Assembly: GCA_025917655.1 (NCBI GenBank)
Contig: CP084619.1
Location: forward strand, 496,001 to 560,000
Length of the DNA stretch: 64,000 nucleotides
Direction of reading: 5' to 3'
From: Chlorella sorokiniana
Taxonomy: Eukaryota > Chlorophyta > Trebouxiophyceae > Chlorellales > Chlorellaceae
Shown: piece by piece, positions 30,801-42,929 of the stretch
Layout: each line of letters begins with the position of its first letter
Numbering within the stretch: position 1 is the stretch's first letter
Notes under the pieces: model-generated
Seen by the model: the letters and a program-made list of their open reading frames with translations, nothing else
Databases searched by the model: none
Told to the model about the DNA's origin: nothing
Position numbers and translations under genes: made by a program

Positions 30801-33583
30801 CCAGCGCGCGCGGGCCGCCGGGGAGGGGCTCGCCACAAACGCGGCTCCGCCCAGCGCGGCGGCGGCCGCCGCGCCCAGCGGCGAACGCGGCGTGGAGGGC
30901 AGGGCGGGCGGCGTGGCGGCGCCAGCGCCGCCGCCGCCGCCACCCGCCGCCGCCTCTGCCACCTCCACCTCCCAAAGGTGCACCGAGGGAGAGGCGGTGG
31001 CGGCCCACAGCCGCCGCTCGTCCGCCGCCACCGCCAGCCGCTGCACCGGCAGTTCCTCCCGCGCCAGCAGCTCGCTGACCCTCGTGGCCAGCCGCGTCCT
31101 GCGGCCGAGCAAGCGCAGGGTGCGTGGGCGGGGCCGGGATGGAGGCGCGGTTGGAGTGGCGGCCAAATGCGTGGGGATGGTCAGCGTTGCTGTCGCAGCC
31201 CGGGATGGATGCCGCCGTGACAGCGCCAGCCTCTTCTGCCTGGCTAGGCCCATGCGGGGACTGCTGGGCAGCTGCCCTGCAGCTGCAGCCCCATGCAGGG
31301 CCTGGCCAGCAAGCACGTTCCCCCTCCCCCCCGCACACACACACACACAGTCAAAAAGAAAACGCCGGCAGGACCATTGAAAACTACTACAAAACCCCCA
31401 CCCCCTCTCCCCCTCACACCTGTAGATGCAGCCGTCGCGGCCGCCGCTGACCACCGTCGCAAAGGCGGGGCTGGCGGCCAGGGCCCACACGGAGTCGGTG
31501 TGCGCGGCCAGGGTGGCCACGCAGCGCTGCTGGCCCAGATCCCACAGCCGCATGGTGTGGTCGGCGGAGCCGCTCAGCAGCAGGCGGCCCTCACCCTCCA
31601 GTTGCAGCGCCCTGCGCGGAGCGCGGGGGGGAGACGCAGCCGGGAAGAGGGTGAGCGGCAAGACAGCTCGCTGGAGGCGGCTTGTGAGTGCTTCGCTTCT
31701 TGTGCGGGTGAGGGGCCAGCTGGTTCAGCCCCACAGGCAGCAGAGGCCTGTCCAGGATGGCGGTAGGGCCGGCGGGCGGGCGGGCAGCAGGCGAAGGTAG
31801 CCGCCACGGACTGACAACCTGATGTTGTCGGTGTGGCCCTTCAGCTGCATCACGCTGCGCCCGCTGCGCGTGTCCACCACAGTCGTCACACCCTGCGCGG
31901 CGGGCGGTGGGGCCAGGGGCGCCCGGGGGGTTTCAGCGCACGCATGATGACAGAAGCAGGCTGCGCGCGGGCGTGCTGTAGAGGAAGGCAGAGGAAGCTG
32001 ACATGAGGGCGGGCAACGAGGAAAGAGAGGGGGCGGCGTCACCTGCGTCGAGCCAGCCGCCACCAGAGCGCCAGAGGCGCTCATGGCCAGAGCGTAGATG
32101 GAGCCTCGGGCGCCTCCGCTGTGGATGCCCCGTAGGGCTGCTCCTGGAAGGGGGCCAAGAAGGGGGTCCAGTTGAGAGGGTGCGCAGTTCGCGGCGGGCG
32201 AGGGAGCGGCGCAGAAACTCCTGCTGCTGGACGGCAGGCCGAGGCGGCGGCAGCGAGCCGTGGATGGCTGCCTTTGCGGGCGCAGCGTGGAGCAGCAGGA
32301 TGCATTGGGCAGGGCGCAGGCAGGCCCAGGGGAGCACGACGGCAGACAGTAAGAAGCACCGCGAGCGGCGGCCGCCTGCCTGCGCGGCGCCCGCCATCAC
32401 GGCCCGCAGGCGGGCCAGGTCCCAAAGAAGCACCTCGCCCGAAGGCCGCCGCTGGCCAGGCGGGCGCCGTCGTTGGAGGCCGCCACGCTGGTCACAAAGT
32501 CGCTGTGCCCGCTGAGGCAGCCCAGCGCCGGCTCTGTAGACCAAACACAAGACAGGGGTTGGGCAAGGGGAGCGTAGGGCGGCGCAGGGGTTGGGCAGGG
32601 GTGCCAAGCCAGGCAGCACAAGCCGGGCAGCCACCGGGCCGGGCTGAGCGCCAGCCTGCCCGCCGAGCCCCATCCCACCCAACGGCAGCGTGGCGGCGGG
32701 CCGACGCACGGCCGGGCGCTGGCGGGGGTAGCTGTGTTGCGGCGACGCTGCTGACCTGGCGAGTCGGGCTGCCACACGCGCAGGGTCCTGTCGGAGGAGC
32801 AGGACACCAGCACGTCGCCAGCCAGCGCCAGGTCATTCACCTGCGGGACCGGGGTGGGGAAGGGGCACCCGCCACGTCGCTGCAGACGCGGCGGCGGCAG
32901 CGGCAGGCGCTGCTGCTGCTGCAGGGGTGCACCACCAGCCGGTTGGCATCCGCACAGCGTCGGCCAGGCAGCGCGAGAGCAGCTGCCGAGGCAGCAAGCA
33001 CGCGGCACACGCCAGCGGCGGCTCACCCAGTCTATGTGCCCCGAGTGCTCATGCAGCAGAGCTGGCTGTGGCTTCTGTGAGGCGTCCCAACTGCAGCAGG
33101 TGCAAAGGTAACGGTCGGGCGATGGAGAAGGGGCAGCGGGGGTGCAGAGAGCTGGGCGTGGCAGGCCAGGCAGGCGGCTGGCTATGCAGGCTGCCTGGCC
33201 CGGTGGCAGCGGCATCGCCTAGCAGCCGCCGCGCCGCCGCTGCAGCGCACCAGGTGATGATTGAGTCCCGGGAGCCCGTCCACAGCCGCGTGCCGTCGGC
33301 AGACAGTGCAAGGGCGTTGACGCCCGCGCAGTGCTGCTTGGTGAGCAGGAGGGGGGGGCAGCTTGAAGAGAGGGATCGGGGCCGTGGTGCTGTTGTGAGG
33401 CAATGCAGCAAGGCCGCGCCAGCAGCAACATCGAGTTGCCCCTGTTAGCATCATATGAAACACAGCGTGCGCGACCCTTTGTCAGGGCAGGAGCCTCACC
33501 CCTGCGGCCACGCTGCGCCGAAATAGGAAGGACACCCGCCGCGTGTCGCTGCGGAGCGGTGCGGTGCCCGCCACAGAGGCCAT
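27846..33583 (-). CDS. WDR48: WDR48/UAF1 homologue, WD40 activator of deubiquitinases
   Basis: In animals this protein binds and activates USP1, USP12 and USP46; plants have a DUF3337 homologue. Exons: 33500-33583, 33251-33333, 33027-33090, 32756-32840, about 32390-32533, 32043-32143, 31819-31892, 31420-31611, 30789-31098, 30468 to about 30590, 29829-29994, about 29160-29453, about 28855-28968, 28541-28625, about 27846-28311. WD40 repeats run from the N-terminus: GVNALALSADGTRLWTGSRD, SGHIDWVNDLALAGDVLVSC, SSDRTLRVW, SGHSDFVTSVAASNDGARLA, GSIYALAMSASGALVAAGST, GHTDNIRALQ and SGSADHTMRLWDLGQQR. The C-terminal half matches the family domain: TDRRHVLTQDSEGTVLCWDL, FGEQMLVALFSGW, VADCVLRGEFPLSRDLKMAF and the closing RQWIWRRSDDLVLHYSVR. 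Gly/Ala-rich insertions separate these blocks. Several one-base slips occur; the exact stop is unsure (a TGA at 27846-27848 fits one reading). Confidence 0.9.
30019..30050. repeat. (TG)n microsatellite in WDR48 intron
   Basis: A TG-rich run on the plus strand. On the sense strand it is a CA run just before the 3' splice site at 29995. Confidence 0.9.
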
Positions 33584-34074
33584 GGCGGCCCGCTTGTCCA
33601 ACTTCGTACCCCGTCGCCTATCAATTTGCAGTGCTGACCCTTCCGAGCCTGTCCCTTCCTGTCATTACCAAGAGTGATCGCTCGGAGGGCACCCTTGCTA
33701 GCTTGACGTTGTCTATGATCACCCACGAAACGGAACTCACTCGGCAGGCAGTGCTCAAGCTGCTCCATGCAGAGAAACACCGCAATTTGCCACGTTCTTG
33801 CCTGAAATGACTGCTGCGCTGTAGCGATGGTGCGTTGTTCGTGGCCTTCAGGTCCCCACTTGTGCATCGTGACCATCTCTTATTGCAGGCGACACTCCTA
33901 GCTGGTCTGGTTGCCGCCGTTGGCCGGCCCAGTCCCAACCTGCTCGTTTTGGCGGCTTTGCCTGTTGACACATCATTTTTGCGTTGTTGACGGCAACCGC
34001 ACCTTGCGAAGTGCGCCCACCCACCACCCAGGCCCAGCAACGGAGTTGCCTGGCGCGACAGGGCCCCTGTCCCA
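33584..34074. promoter_or_regulatory. Divergent upstream region of WDR48 and PP6 subunit
   Basis: A 491-bp region between two start codons pointing outward. It is less GC-rich than the genes. It should hold both promoters and 5' UTRs. No specific element is identified. Confidence 0.45.
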
Positions 34075-37000
34075 ATGTTTTGGAGGGTAAGCTGCTCTTG
34101 TGATGCGTGAAGTGGCCTTAGCCCCGACAGCTCTTCCCTGATCACCCCACCCTCTGCTGCCCTTGCCACATCTCCGCGCCTGCAGGTCAGCGGGCTGAAC
34201 ACAGGTGTGTTTTCTGGGTGCACCGCGATGCTTCAGGAGTGTGTGCGGCGCGGGCTGGGCCCGCCACTGAGGCAGCCGCCCGCGCACAGGGCGCCCGACT
34301 CGCTGCCGCCGCTGAGCTGCGCACGCGTCGTCCGGTTGTCCCTGCGCAGCCAGCCCCGTGGACAGCATACTGGACAAGGAGTCGTACAGCCTAGAGGAGC
34401 TGCTGGACGAGGATGAGCTGATTCAGGAGTGCAAGTCGCTCAATGCGCGCCTCACCGCCTACCTCAAGCAGCGGGACACCGTGGAAAAGCTGGTGCGCGC
34501 CTGCTTGGAGGGCACAGAGGAACAGCAGAGCGCGCGATCTCGCAGGCTGGCCTGGGCCGGCGGCAGGACAATGGGCCTGCTGGCTTGGCAGAGGGAGCCC
34601 CTCGCACAGCGGAGGTGGCGCACCCTCTGCCGCCCGGCTCCTGCGGCCTGCCTGAACCCCTCCTCCTGTCCCAGCTGCCCCCCCCCCCCCGTGAAGCTGC
34701 ACAGCATGCTCACCACAGTCTGTACCGCTGCCGCTTCCTGGCAGGTGCGGTACCTCGTGGAGGAGCCGCCCCCAAACGCCGACCCCAAGCGCTCCTTCAA
34801 GTACCCCTTCACCGCGTGCGAGGTCTTCTGCTGCGAGGTGGAGGGCATCTTCAACACGCTGCTGGAGCACGAGGAGCTGCTGGGCCGCCTGTTCTCGCTG
34901 CTGGAGGTGCGACGAGAGATCGGAGCGGCGGCGGGGCGGCAGGGGCCGCCGACGTGGCAGCAGGGCCAACTCGCGTGGCAGCCCTGCCCGCACTGGGCTG
35001 CAGCGCCGCCGCCGCCTCGCTGGTGCCGTGCACCCAGGCGCACAACAGCTCGAAGCCCTCCCAACCTCCACACCCACCCTGTCCAAGGATGCGTTTGTCC
35101 AAGGTCGGCCCGGGAGCTGACGCTTCCCGCGTGCCCCCCGCCCGCAGGCCCCCGCCCCCTCAACTGCATGCTGGCCGGCTACTTCTCGCGCGTGATGGGC
35201 TCCCTGCTGCTGCGCCGCACCCAGGAGGTGATGCAGTACCTGCAGCGCCACCAGGACCTGCTGCCCCGCCTCGTCCACCACTGCGACACGACGTCGGTGG
35301 CGGAGGTGCTGGTGCGGCTGGTGGGCGCCGACGAGCAGCGCACCTTCCTGCCCACCAACCACCTGCAGTGGCTGTCAGGTGGGGGCGGGTGGGCGCCGGC
35401 TTCTTGTGGGTGGTTGGGGGTGCTGTGGGGCGGATGCATGGTTGGTGGAGGGGGAAAGGATGCAGCGATTGCTGGACGTGCGGAAGGAGGAGCGAGTGCA
35501 GCAGGGCCTGCGGTGAATGGCAGGTAGCGCTCGAGGCAGCGTGCTGTGCCGCTCAGCTCGTTTGACCTCCCTTGTTTCGCATGCTGTACTGCCCGTACCG
35601 CAGACACCGACCTGCTGTACCAGCTGCTGGACCGCCTGCAGCCGGGGCAGCCCATCGAGGCGCAGGGCAACGCGGCCGAGGTGCTGGCGGCGCTGGCCCA
35701 GTCGCAGTCGTCCCCCTCACCAAGAATTTGGCGGACCCCGCTTTCTTGGAGCTGCTGGTGCAGCGGGCGCTGCGCAGGCCTGCGGCGCATGCTGCCGCCG
35801 CGGCTGAGGAGAGCGGCGAAGCGGGCGCTGCGGGGCATGCAGAGGCGGCAGAGAGCGATGCTGCAGCGGCGGAGGAGGCCAGCTGCGAAGCCGAGGCGGA
35901 TGGGGACGCTGGGGACGGCGGCGAGGCAGCAGCGGCGGCGGCAGCGACAGCGAGCGAGGGAGCGAAAGCGGGCGGCGGCGCCGACGACGCTGCCACGCCG
36001 CCCAGCGGAGCGGCGGGCCCCAGCGGCGACGAAGATTCTGCTGCCAGCAGCGCCGCCATGGTCCACGCGCTCAATGTATGCATCGCTCTGGTCGAGCCGC
36101 TGCCTCCCTCGCCCGCCGAGGCGCAGGCGGCGGCGGGGGCATGGGCATGGGCTCGCCGCTGGTCCAGGGCGTGGACGCCGCCGCCGCCGAGGTGCACGCC
36201 GTCATGCGGGCCCAGGCCACTCGCTGCATAGCCGCCTCCATCGACGCGCTGGTGGCGCTGCTGGAGGCGCCAGACCCTGCGCGCGTGCTGCCCACCTCAT
36301 ACGGCCTGCTGCGGCCCCGGTCGGCTTGGCCCGCCTCAAAGCGGTGGAGCTGCTGGCGGCGCTGCTGCACAGCGGCGACGAGGCGGCGGGTGGGTGGCGC
36401 GGCGGCGATGAGTGTGCCTGGCGCCTTGCGACCTGGCCGCCTGGCAGCAGCCGGGCTGTGCGCAACCCAAGCTGCGGCCTCCCCTGCGCTGGCCAGAGTT
36501 GCTGCACCGTCCGCCACGCTGCTCTCCTCTCTCTGCCCCCTCTCCCCCTGTGCCACGTTTTCCCCGCACACACTCACTGCCACCCTCTGGCCACTTCTTC
36601 CCTGCACACACTTACTCTCTCCTCTCCCTTCCCCCTCTCCCCCTGAGCCGCTTCTTCCTCGCACACATTGACTGCTGCACACACTAACTGCCGCCCCCTC
36701 GCCCCTCCCACACACCCACCCAATCAGAAGCGGCGGTGATGGGCACCCGCGGCGTGCAGCGCTGCCTGGAGCTCTTCCTGGCGGCCCCCTTCAACAACGT
36801 GCTGCACCGGCATGTGGCGGTGCTGCTGGGCGCGCTGGGGGGCTCCCGGGGCTCGCCCGCTTCCTGCTGGAGGACTGCCGCCTGCTGGGGTGGCTTGTGG
36901 AGGCGCCGCTGGAGGTGAATGGGCGGGTGTGGGGCAGCATCTGAGTTGTGTATCGATTGCTGCAAGTGATGAGATGAGTCCCAGGGAAGGGGGCCGTGGT

Positions 37001-39268
37001 GATCATGACTCTTTCAACCGGTTGCTACACGCACTCAGAACGAGGGAGGCCTGGCCGCAGCAGCATCGGTTTGCATTGTTTCCGCGACAGGCAGCCGTGG
37101 CTGCTGCTGCCCTCTCGGGCACCTGTGGTGCCGCCCTCGTGACGGCGCCCTGGCCAGCAGGGTGGTGGCGGATTCGTCCTCCACTCGTTCTCTCAGCACA
37201 GCGGCGGGGGAGGCAGTTGTCTTCTCACACCGCCGCCGGCTCCACCGCCCCCCCCCCCCCACCCCCCACCCCACACAGATCACGCCGCCCCGTCGGCCTG
37301 ACGGCGGCGACGCGCGCGCGCGGCGGCCGCTGCGCGCGGGCTATGCGGGGCACATCACCCAAGTATGCAACCGCTTGTTACAACTGGCTGCAGAGGGCCA
37401 CCCGCAGGTGGGGGAAGGGGGTGGCTGGCCGCCGCCGCTGTGCAGGGACCCCAGGGTCCTTCTTTTGCTCGTGCGTGAGCTTTCGAGTTTGCAGGGCGAA
37501 TTGTGCCTGGCATGCCCTGCGCCCCGCCCAGCCGCCCAGCCCCTGGGATCTTGCAGCACTGCCAGCACCCGCACACCCCGCTCGCTTGCCGACCCATGGC
37601 CTCTGCATCTTGGCGCTACTGTGTGCCACCCCCACCCCACCTTCTCACCCCACCAACACACCAACACACACACACACATGCATCCATCTGCCCCTCCTCC
37701 CTGTCCTGTCAGCTGCGCGCCGCCATGGATGCCGACCCGGCGTGGCAGACGTACGTGCACGAGCAGCTGCAGCCCCGCAACGCCCGCGAGGACGTCAACG
37801 CCTGGCAGTGCGGTCGGCCCACAGCGCATGAGCCAGGTGGGGTTGGGGGGTGGAGGTGGGGAGGGAAGGGTCCGTGCTGTGGCTGTCAGACAGCCAGGCA
37901 GCGCACGCCTGCCGAGCGACGTCCCCGCGAGGTTGGCTTGCGGAGTGGGTGGTGCGAGTGGGGTGCTCTCGACCCTGCCTGCGTTGCTTCAGCCACCGCA
38001 TGCCTGCTGGCACCCTCGCACCACCCGCCTCCAGCCGCGCCTCCCCCTCATTGCATCCCCCGCAACACACCCACACACCCAGCCAACTTAACCAAACACC
38101 CGCTCTCACGCTGCAGTGACCGACCCCGAGGGCGAGCTGTTCCAGGCTGAGCTGGACTTTGGGGCGGGGGAGGGGGAGGCCTTCACGCGGGACGTGTACC
38201 AGCGGTGCGCCGCTGCTGTACCGCCCTGTATCGCCGCTGCACCGCGGCGCCGCCCAGCCCCCGCACCCAGGAGCTGCCGCCGGGAGGGCCTGTCGTCCAC
38301 AGCAGCAACCCTCCCGGAGCCCTCGCTCCTCTCGCACCCACCCACCCGCATGCTGCTGCTGTCCTTGCCTGCGCCCCCAGGTACGGCGTCTTCTCCTCGC
38401 ACGAAGAGGAGGAGGTGGACGCCGAGCAGCCGCAGTGGGCGCTGGAGCTGGCCAGCGCAGCGAGCGCGGCAGGGGCGGCGCCGCCTGGCGGCGGCGGCGG
38501 CGCCGCCGCCGCCGCGCCGCCGCCCGGCAAGCTGCCTGTGCCGGGGCGGACGGGCCGCAGCCCTTCCCCGTCTACGACTCCTCCTCATCCTCTGGCAGCA
38601 GCAGCGGGGAGGAGAGCGACGAGGAGAACGTGCCGCGGCGGGGAGGTGAGCGCGTGCGGCGGCGCTGCCCGCCGGCCGCCGCCTGGCAGCCAGCCGCTGC
38701 CTGCCGCCGTTGGTGCCGCCCGGCGCTGGGCTGGGTCCGCCTGGCCGCCGCACTGATGCCCCCACACAAGCCTCAGCACACACACGCACACCCTGCCACC
38801 CGCCCGCAGGCTCCAGCAGTAACAGCGAGGAGGGTGAGGTGAGCGTGACGCCTGCCCCAGAGGCTGACGGCGGCGCGGTGGCGGCGCAGGGCAGCGGTGG
38901 CGGCGCCCCGCGCGCCTGCCGCTGGGCAGCGACGATGCTGACATGGCGGACGACGCCGTGATGCTCGAGTATGATGCTGCCGAGCAGCTGGTGTCCCTGG
39001 GGCAGCTGTCCCTGGAGGAGCGCGGCGGCGGCGGCGACAACGACGACGACGGCGGCGCCGCGGGCACGGCGCGGCGGCGGCGGCAGACGCGCACGGCGAG
39101 CAGCGCGGTGGCGACGCAGGGGAGCCGCTGGAGGGCGATGCGGCGGCGCCAGCGGGGATGGCTCCCCAAAAAATGCGGACGAGCCGGCGGGCTCGCCTCT
39201 CAAGGGCGGCGCGGGGCAGCGGGGGCGACGCGGCACGCGAGCGCCCTGCCGCCGCGGTGGGCACTTGA
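34075..39268 (+). CDS. PPP6R: SAPS-domain regulatory subunit of protein phosphatase 6
   Basis: Binds the PP6/Sit4 catalytic subunit and directs it to substrates. Twelve exons: 34075-34086, 34186-34204, 34350-34492, 34745-34906, 35147-35378, 35604-36389, 36728-36914, 37279-37407, 37713-37836, 38117-38204, 38381-38645, 38810-39268. Two microexons (12 and 19 nt) restore the family start MFWRVSGLNTASPVDSILDK, close to the human MFWKFDLNT start. Next come LEELLDEDELI, SFKYPFTACEVFCCEVEGIF, LNCMLAGYFSRVMGSLLLRR, VAEVLVRLVGADEQRTFLPT, LARLKAVELLAALLHSGDEA, RCLELFLAAPFNNVLHRHVA, RAGYAGHITQVCNRLLQLAA and DPAWQTYVHEQLQPRNARED. The C-terminus is acidic and Ser-rich (VYDSSSSSGSSSGEESDEEN). At least eight one-base slips interrupt the frame, all at G/C runs. 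The stop at 39266-39268 suits the likeliest frame; one at 39310-39312 is the alternative. Confidence 0.92.
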
Positions 39269-39328
39269 GCCTGCTCCCTGCGTGCCGCGCATCCCCGGCT
39301 GCAGGCATCTGACTCTTCCTCAACGTTG

Positions 39329-39333
39329 TGTAA
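39329..39333 (+). terminator. TGTAA poly(A) signal of PP6 subunit gene
   Basis: TGTAA on the sense strand, about 60 nt after the preferred stop codon of the PP6 regulatory subunit gene and before the converging sulfotransferase stop. Confidence 0.6.
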
Positions 39334-39534
39334 CAGAACTGGCAGAGGTTGGCAACATGGCATGAAGCAGGGACAAGCAGAGAAAGAGCAAGAAGACCAG
39401 TAGCACTGCCTTATGAGATACAAGTTTGGTCAGCATGGCAAGTGTTGAGTGCAGCCCCCGGTCTCCGCAGAGGGCAGCCGTGCAGCGGGCCGGCCGGCGG
39501 TGCGGCCGCAGGCTGGCCGCGGCAACGAGCCCGC

Positions 39535-42419
39535 TCAGCTTCCCAGCCCATGTGAGCGAGCAGGCGCTTCACGGGGCGCGGCCGTGCACTGCGGCAGGCC
39601 GAACAGCGCGACGTCGTGCGAATAGTACGCCCGCAGTGCATCGAAGCAGGCGCCGTGCGGGCCAAGGTAGTACTGCGCCTCGTTGCAGTAACTCTCGGGC
39701 GCCTCCAGCCAGGCGGGAGGCTCCTTGGCGGCGCCGCCGTCGGACGCCATCCGCCGCGCGCTGCGGGGGGGGAGGGGCAGGCAGGGCTGCTGAGGCCACC
39801 CAAGCTGCTGCATGCCCGTGGCACCGTGCAGTGCAAGTGATTGTCCGCTGAGCAACGCCCTGCTCAGTCGCCGAGCGCCGCGCTGCTGCCACTGCAGGGG
39901 CAGCCAGCGGCGGTCCCCAGCCGTGCACGAGCTGCGCAGTGGCACCGGTGCAGCCCACAAGCACCAACAAGAAGACCTCCTGCTGCTGCAAGCCCTGCAC
40001 CTGGCCGCCGCTACGCTCGCAACAGGGTCGGTGACCAGGCCGCCCGACACGCCACATGCAGGCCATTCACGTTGGTCAGCTTTGCCAGCAGCGCCTCGAC
40101 GTCCAGGGGCGGCGCCTCGCCGCTGCGCCGCCCGTCCATCTGCTGCAGCACCTGCACGGCGGCAACAGCCCGCGATGGCGGCAACAGAAGGCTGTTGGTC
40201 GCATGCCACCGCCGGCACCCGCGCGCCACGACAGCAAGCGGTGCGTGCGCAAGCCTGCTCGATAGCCGCTGGTTCTGCTGCCCCAGCAGCAGAGGGGTGC
40301 TGCTCCCGTGCGCGCACACACGGCTGCATTCCCCTTCATGCACATTTAACAACCCCCCGCGTACAACTCGCGGACCCCCGCCGCACCCCCCCCCCCGCAC
40401 CCACCTCCCGCATGTCCTCCTGCATGTGCTCCATGCGCACGACGTAGTCGGCCGCCCCTCCCCCCTCCGTCACCAGGCAGGGAGCCTGAGGGATGAGGTG
40501 GTGCATCGCAAAGCCCTCCCCCTGCTGCCTGCGGGCGGCAGCGGGGCGTGGGCGGGGCGGCTCCAGTGGGCGGGGAGGCGGGAGCGTGGCGGCGGCGATA
40601 GCGCGCGCTCGGGCATGGGGGAGCTCGGCAGCGGTTCAGCCGAGGTTTCAGGAGCGCAGCAGCACTGCAGCCGGCCAAACCTTGAACGCACACGCAAAAC
40701 AGATACCTCCCGGCAACGGTCCCAGGCCAGCCCCAGCGCCATCACGCAGAGCCGCTCCCGGCACCCCTCAGCAACCATCCCCCTTAAACCCCCTCACTTG
40801 TGCAGCGTGCACTCGGGGTGGCGGTAGTGCAGGCGTCCCAGGTGGTTGAGGTCGGAGCACACGCGGCTCCAGCCGCCCATCAGGTCGCCGCACTGGCGCC
40901 GCGTGTACCGCGCCAGCATGCGGTACGACGACACCGCGCGCTTCCAGGGGTTGCGCACCACCGCAAACACAAAGTAGTCGCGGTACAGGGCCTCGTACTG
41001 CTCCTTGCTCGCCAGCGGCTGGGGGCGAGATTGGACGGGGGCAAGAACCGGGGCGGGCACATCTGGTGTGGGTGCAGGTTCTCAGGTGGCGCCTCCCAGG
41101 TCCCACCCTGCTGGCACGGATCGCGCTGTGCACTGCGCCTGCGGCTGGCGCATGTGCGATGGGTGCCGCCCCCACGCCCCGCTACGGCTGCCTCGCTGGA
41201 GCACAGGAACATCCACAGTGCCGGCCCGCTTCCCTCCCACATGTGAGGCTCAGGCACGTGCAGCGGGATTTGGGACCTGGCGCGGCTCGGCTACCCCCCA
41301 CCCACTCCCCACCCCCCCACCCCCCGCGCATCCCACCCACCCACACAGAACACACCTTGAGCGGCTCGAAGCAGGTGGCCTTGTCGCCGCCGCCGCCGCC
41401 GCAGGTGCCCAGCAGCGTGAGCAGGCTGGTGCTGCCGGTCTTGGGGGCCTTGAGGTACATCGTGCGGTACGCATGATTGACCAGGATGCGGCAGTACGGG
41501 AACAGCGGCGGCGCGCGGGCCACGCGAGCTGCGGCCGGGGAGGGAGGGCCAGGGTGCAGGGGTGGGTGGGTGGGTAAACATGGGGAGTTGCAGCGGCAGG
41601 CAGCAGTCCGGCAGCGTTGCGCCTCATGTTGAAAGACACAGCGACACTGTTGAAGGACCTACGACAACCAGCTGACACCCAACAGGCTTGCCATAGCCCT
41701 CTGGCTTGCCAGAGGGCATGGCACCGCGGAGGCAAACAGAATAAAGCAGAGAGCTCCCACGAAGCGAACAGGAAAACGTAGAAAGCGCCCTCTCGGAAGA
41801 ACCTGCCCCTGTCGCAAGGCTGTTGGGCGCAGCAGCAACACACACCTGGCTGGCCATTTACTAGGGCTTCCTGTGTCAGGAGGGTGAGGTTGCCAGAGTC
41901 GCGCCATCGGAAGTACGTCTGGTGCCGCGCCGCCGTTTGAGGGCCATCCAGGTGCCGCATCGGCAGCACACCCGCCTTCTTCACCCAGCCGTGGACGGGC
42001 GGCGGCATGCTGGTGGCCTCTGCTATGCAGGCTGCACGTCCCTCCAGCTTTGGCTGGTCTAGATCCTCTTCGCTGCCCAAGCCATCGCTGCCGCTGCTGC
42101 TGCTGCTGGACGCGTGCGCGTCCGCCGTGACGCCTGCGCCACCGTGGAGCTGCGCGTCTGCTGCTGCCGTGCTTGCGGTGACCCCTCGAGCGCCTCCAGA
42201 GCTGCGAGGGTCTGCAGAGCTGCTACCCGTCGCGCCTAAGCCACCACTCCGACTCCCCGGTAGCAAGTCGCCCTCCACCAGCCCCCTCCCTCGTCTTTCA
42301 ATGCTAATGTGCGGCTGACGCGTAATCAAGAATGCCAATGCCACAGCAGAGAGCATGGTCAGCGCCCAGCGCAACCGGCCGGCACTTCGCGACCTGTTCG
42401 GCAGCTTTGGGGGCGGCAT
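39535..42419 (-). CDS. Golgi-type carbohydrate sulfotransferase, type II membrane
   Basis: Likely moves sulfate from PAPS to a glycan in the Golgi. Exons: 41846-42419, 41356-41528, 40798-41018, 40405-40521, about 40055-40151, 39535-39760. The N-terminus has a short basic cytosolic part and one membrane span (LRWALTMLSAVALAFLI, residues about 15-32), then a Ser/Ala/Gly-rich stem of about 100 residues, typical of type II Golgi enzymes. The PAPS 5'-phosphosulfate loop is YLKAPKTGSTSLLTLLGTC and the 3'-phosphate site is FAVVRNPWKRAVSSYRML. The C-terminal LRAYYSHDVALFGL is common in these enzymes. The ATG at 42419 gives the membrane anchor. The 40405-40521 junction is off by one base, and the 3' edge of the exon near 40055 is not fixed. 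The substrate is unknown; the fold places it with the Sulfotransfer_2/carbohydrate sulfotransferase group by motif only. Confidence 0.8.
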
Positions 42420-42929
42420 TTTGAGCACAGTTGCATTTCAAATCAACATTTCAAGACATTTTCAGGCTCCGCCGCCCTGTCCGATCAGGTACTCGCAGCT
42501 TGGAGGCACTTGAAAGCACCAAGCAGTACGCCGCCTGGCGGCTGTACAATGGCGACACTTGGTGGCTGGGGCCACCTTTCTGGAGCATGTTCCGTTCTCG
42601 CTGGTTAAACCATCAGAAGCTGAGCGATTGTTGCAAGGCATGCTGCTGTTGTGTTTGCGATAGCAATCAGTTGAGAACAGTTGTGCATGTCACCTCCGTC
42701 GCCAGGCATGGAATGCAGCACAACTGGTGGGAACCAATGTGAAATCGATTGCATGATATGTGAATGACGCAACAAAATGAAGGTGGGATGAAAGGAGCAG
42801 AGCAGGCGGCAGCAGCCTGGGTTAGGAGCTGAGGGGCTGGCCTTCCGATGGGACGTGTCGTTTGGAGCATGTAGTATACATTGCTTGTGTTGTGGCGGCC
42901 CGGGCTGTGTGGGCATGCCGATCGCAGCT
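42420..42929. other. Intergenic region upstream of sulfotransferase
   Basis: About 510 bp of lower-GC DNA between the sulfotransferase start and the phosphatase stop, both minus strand. No gene, repeat or TGTAA signal was recognised. Confidence 0.45.
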
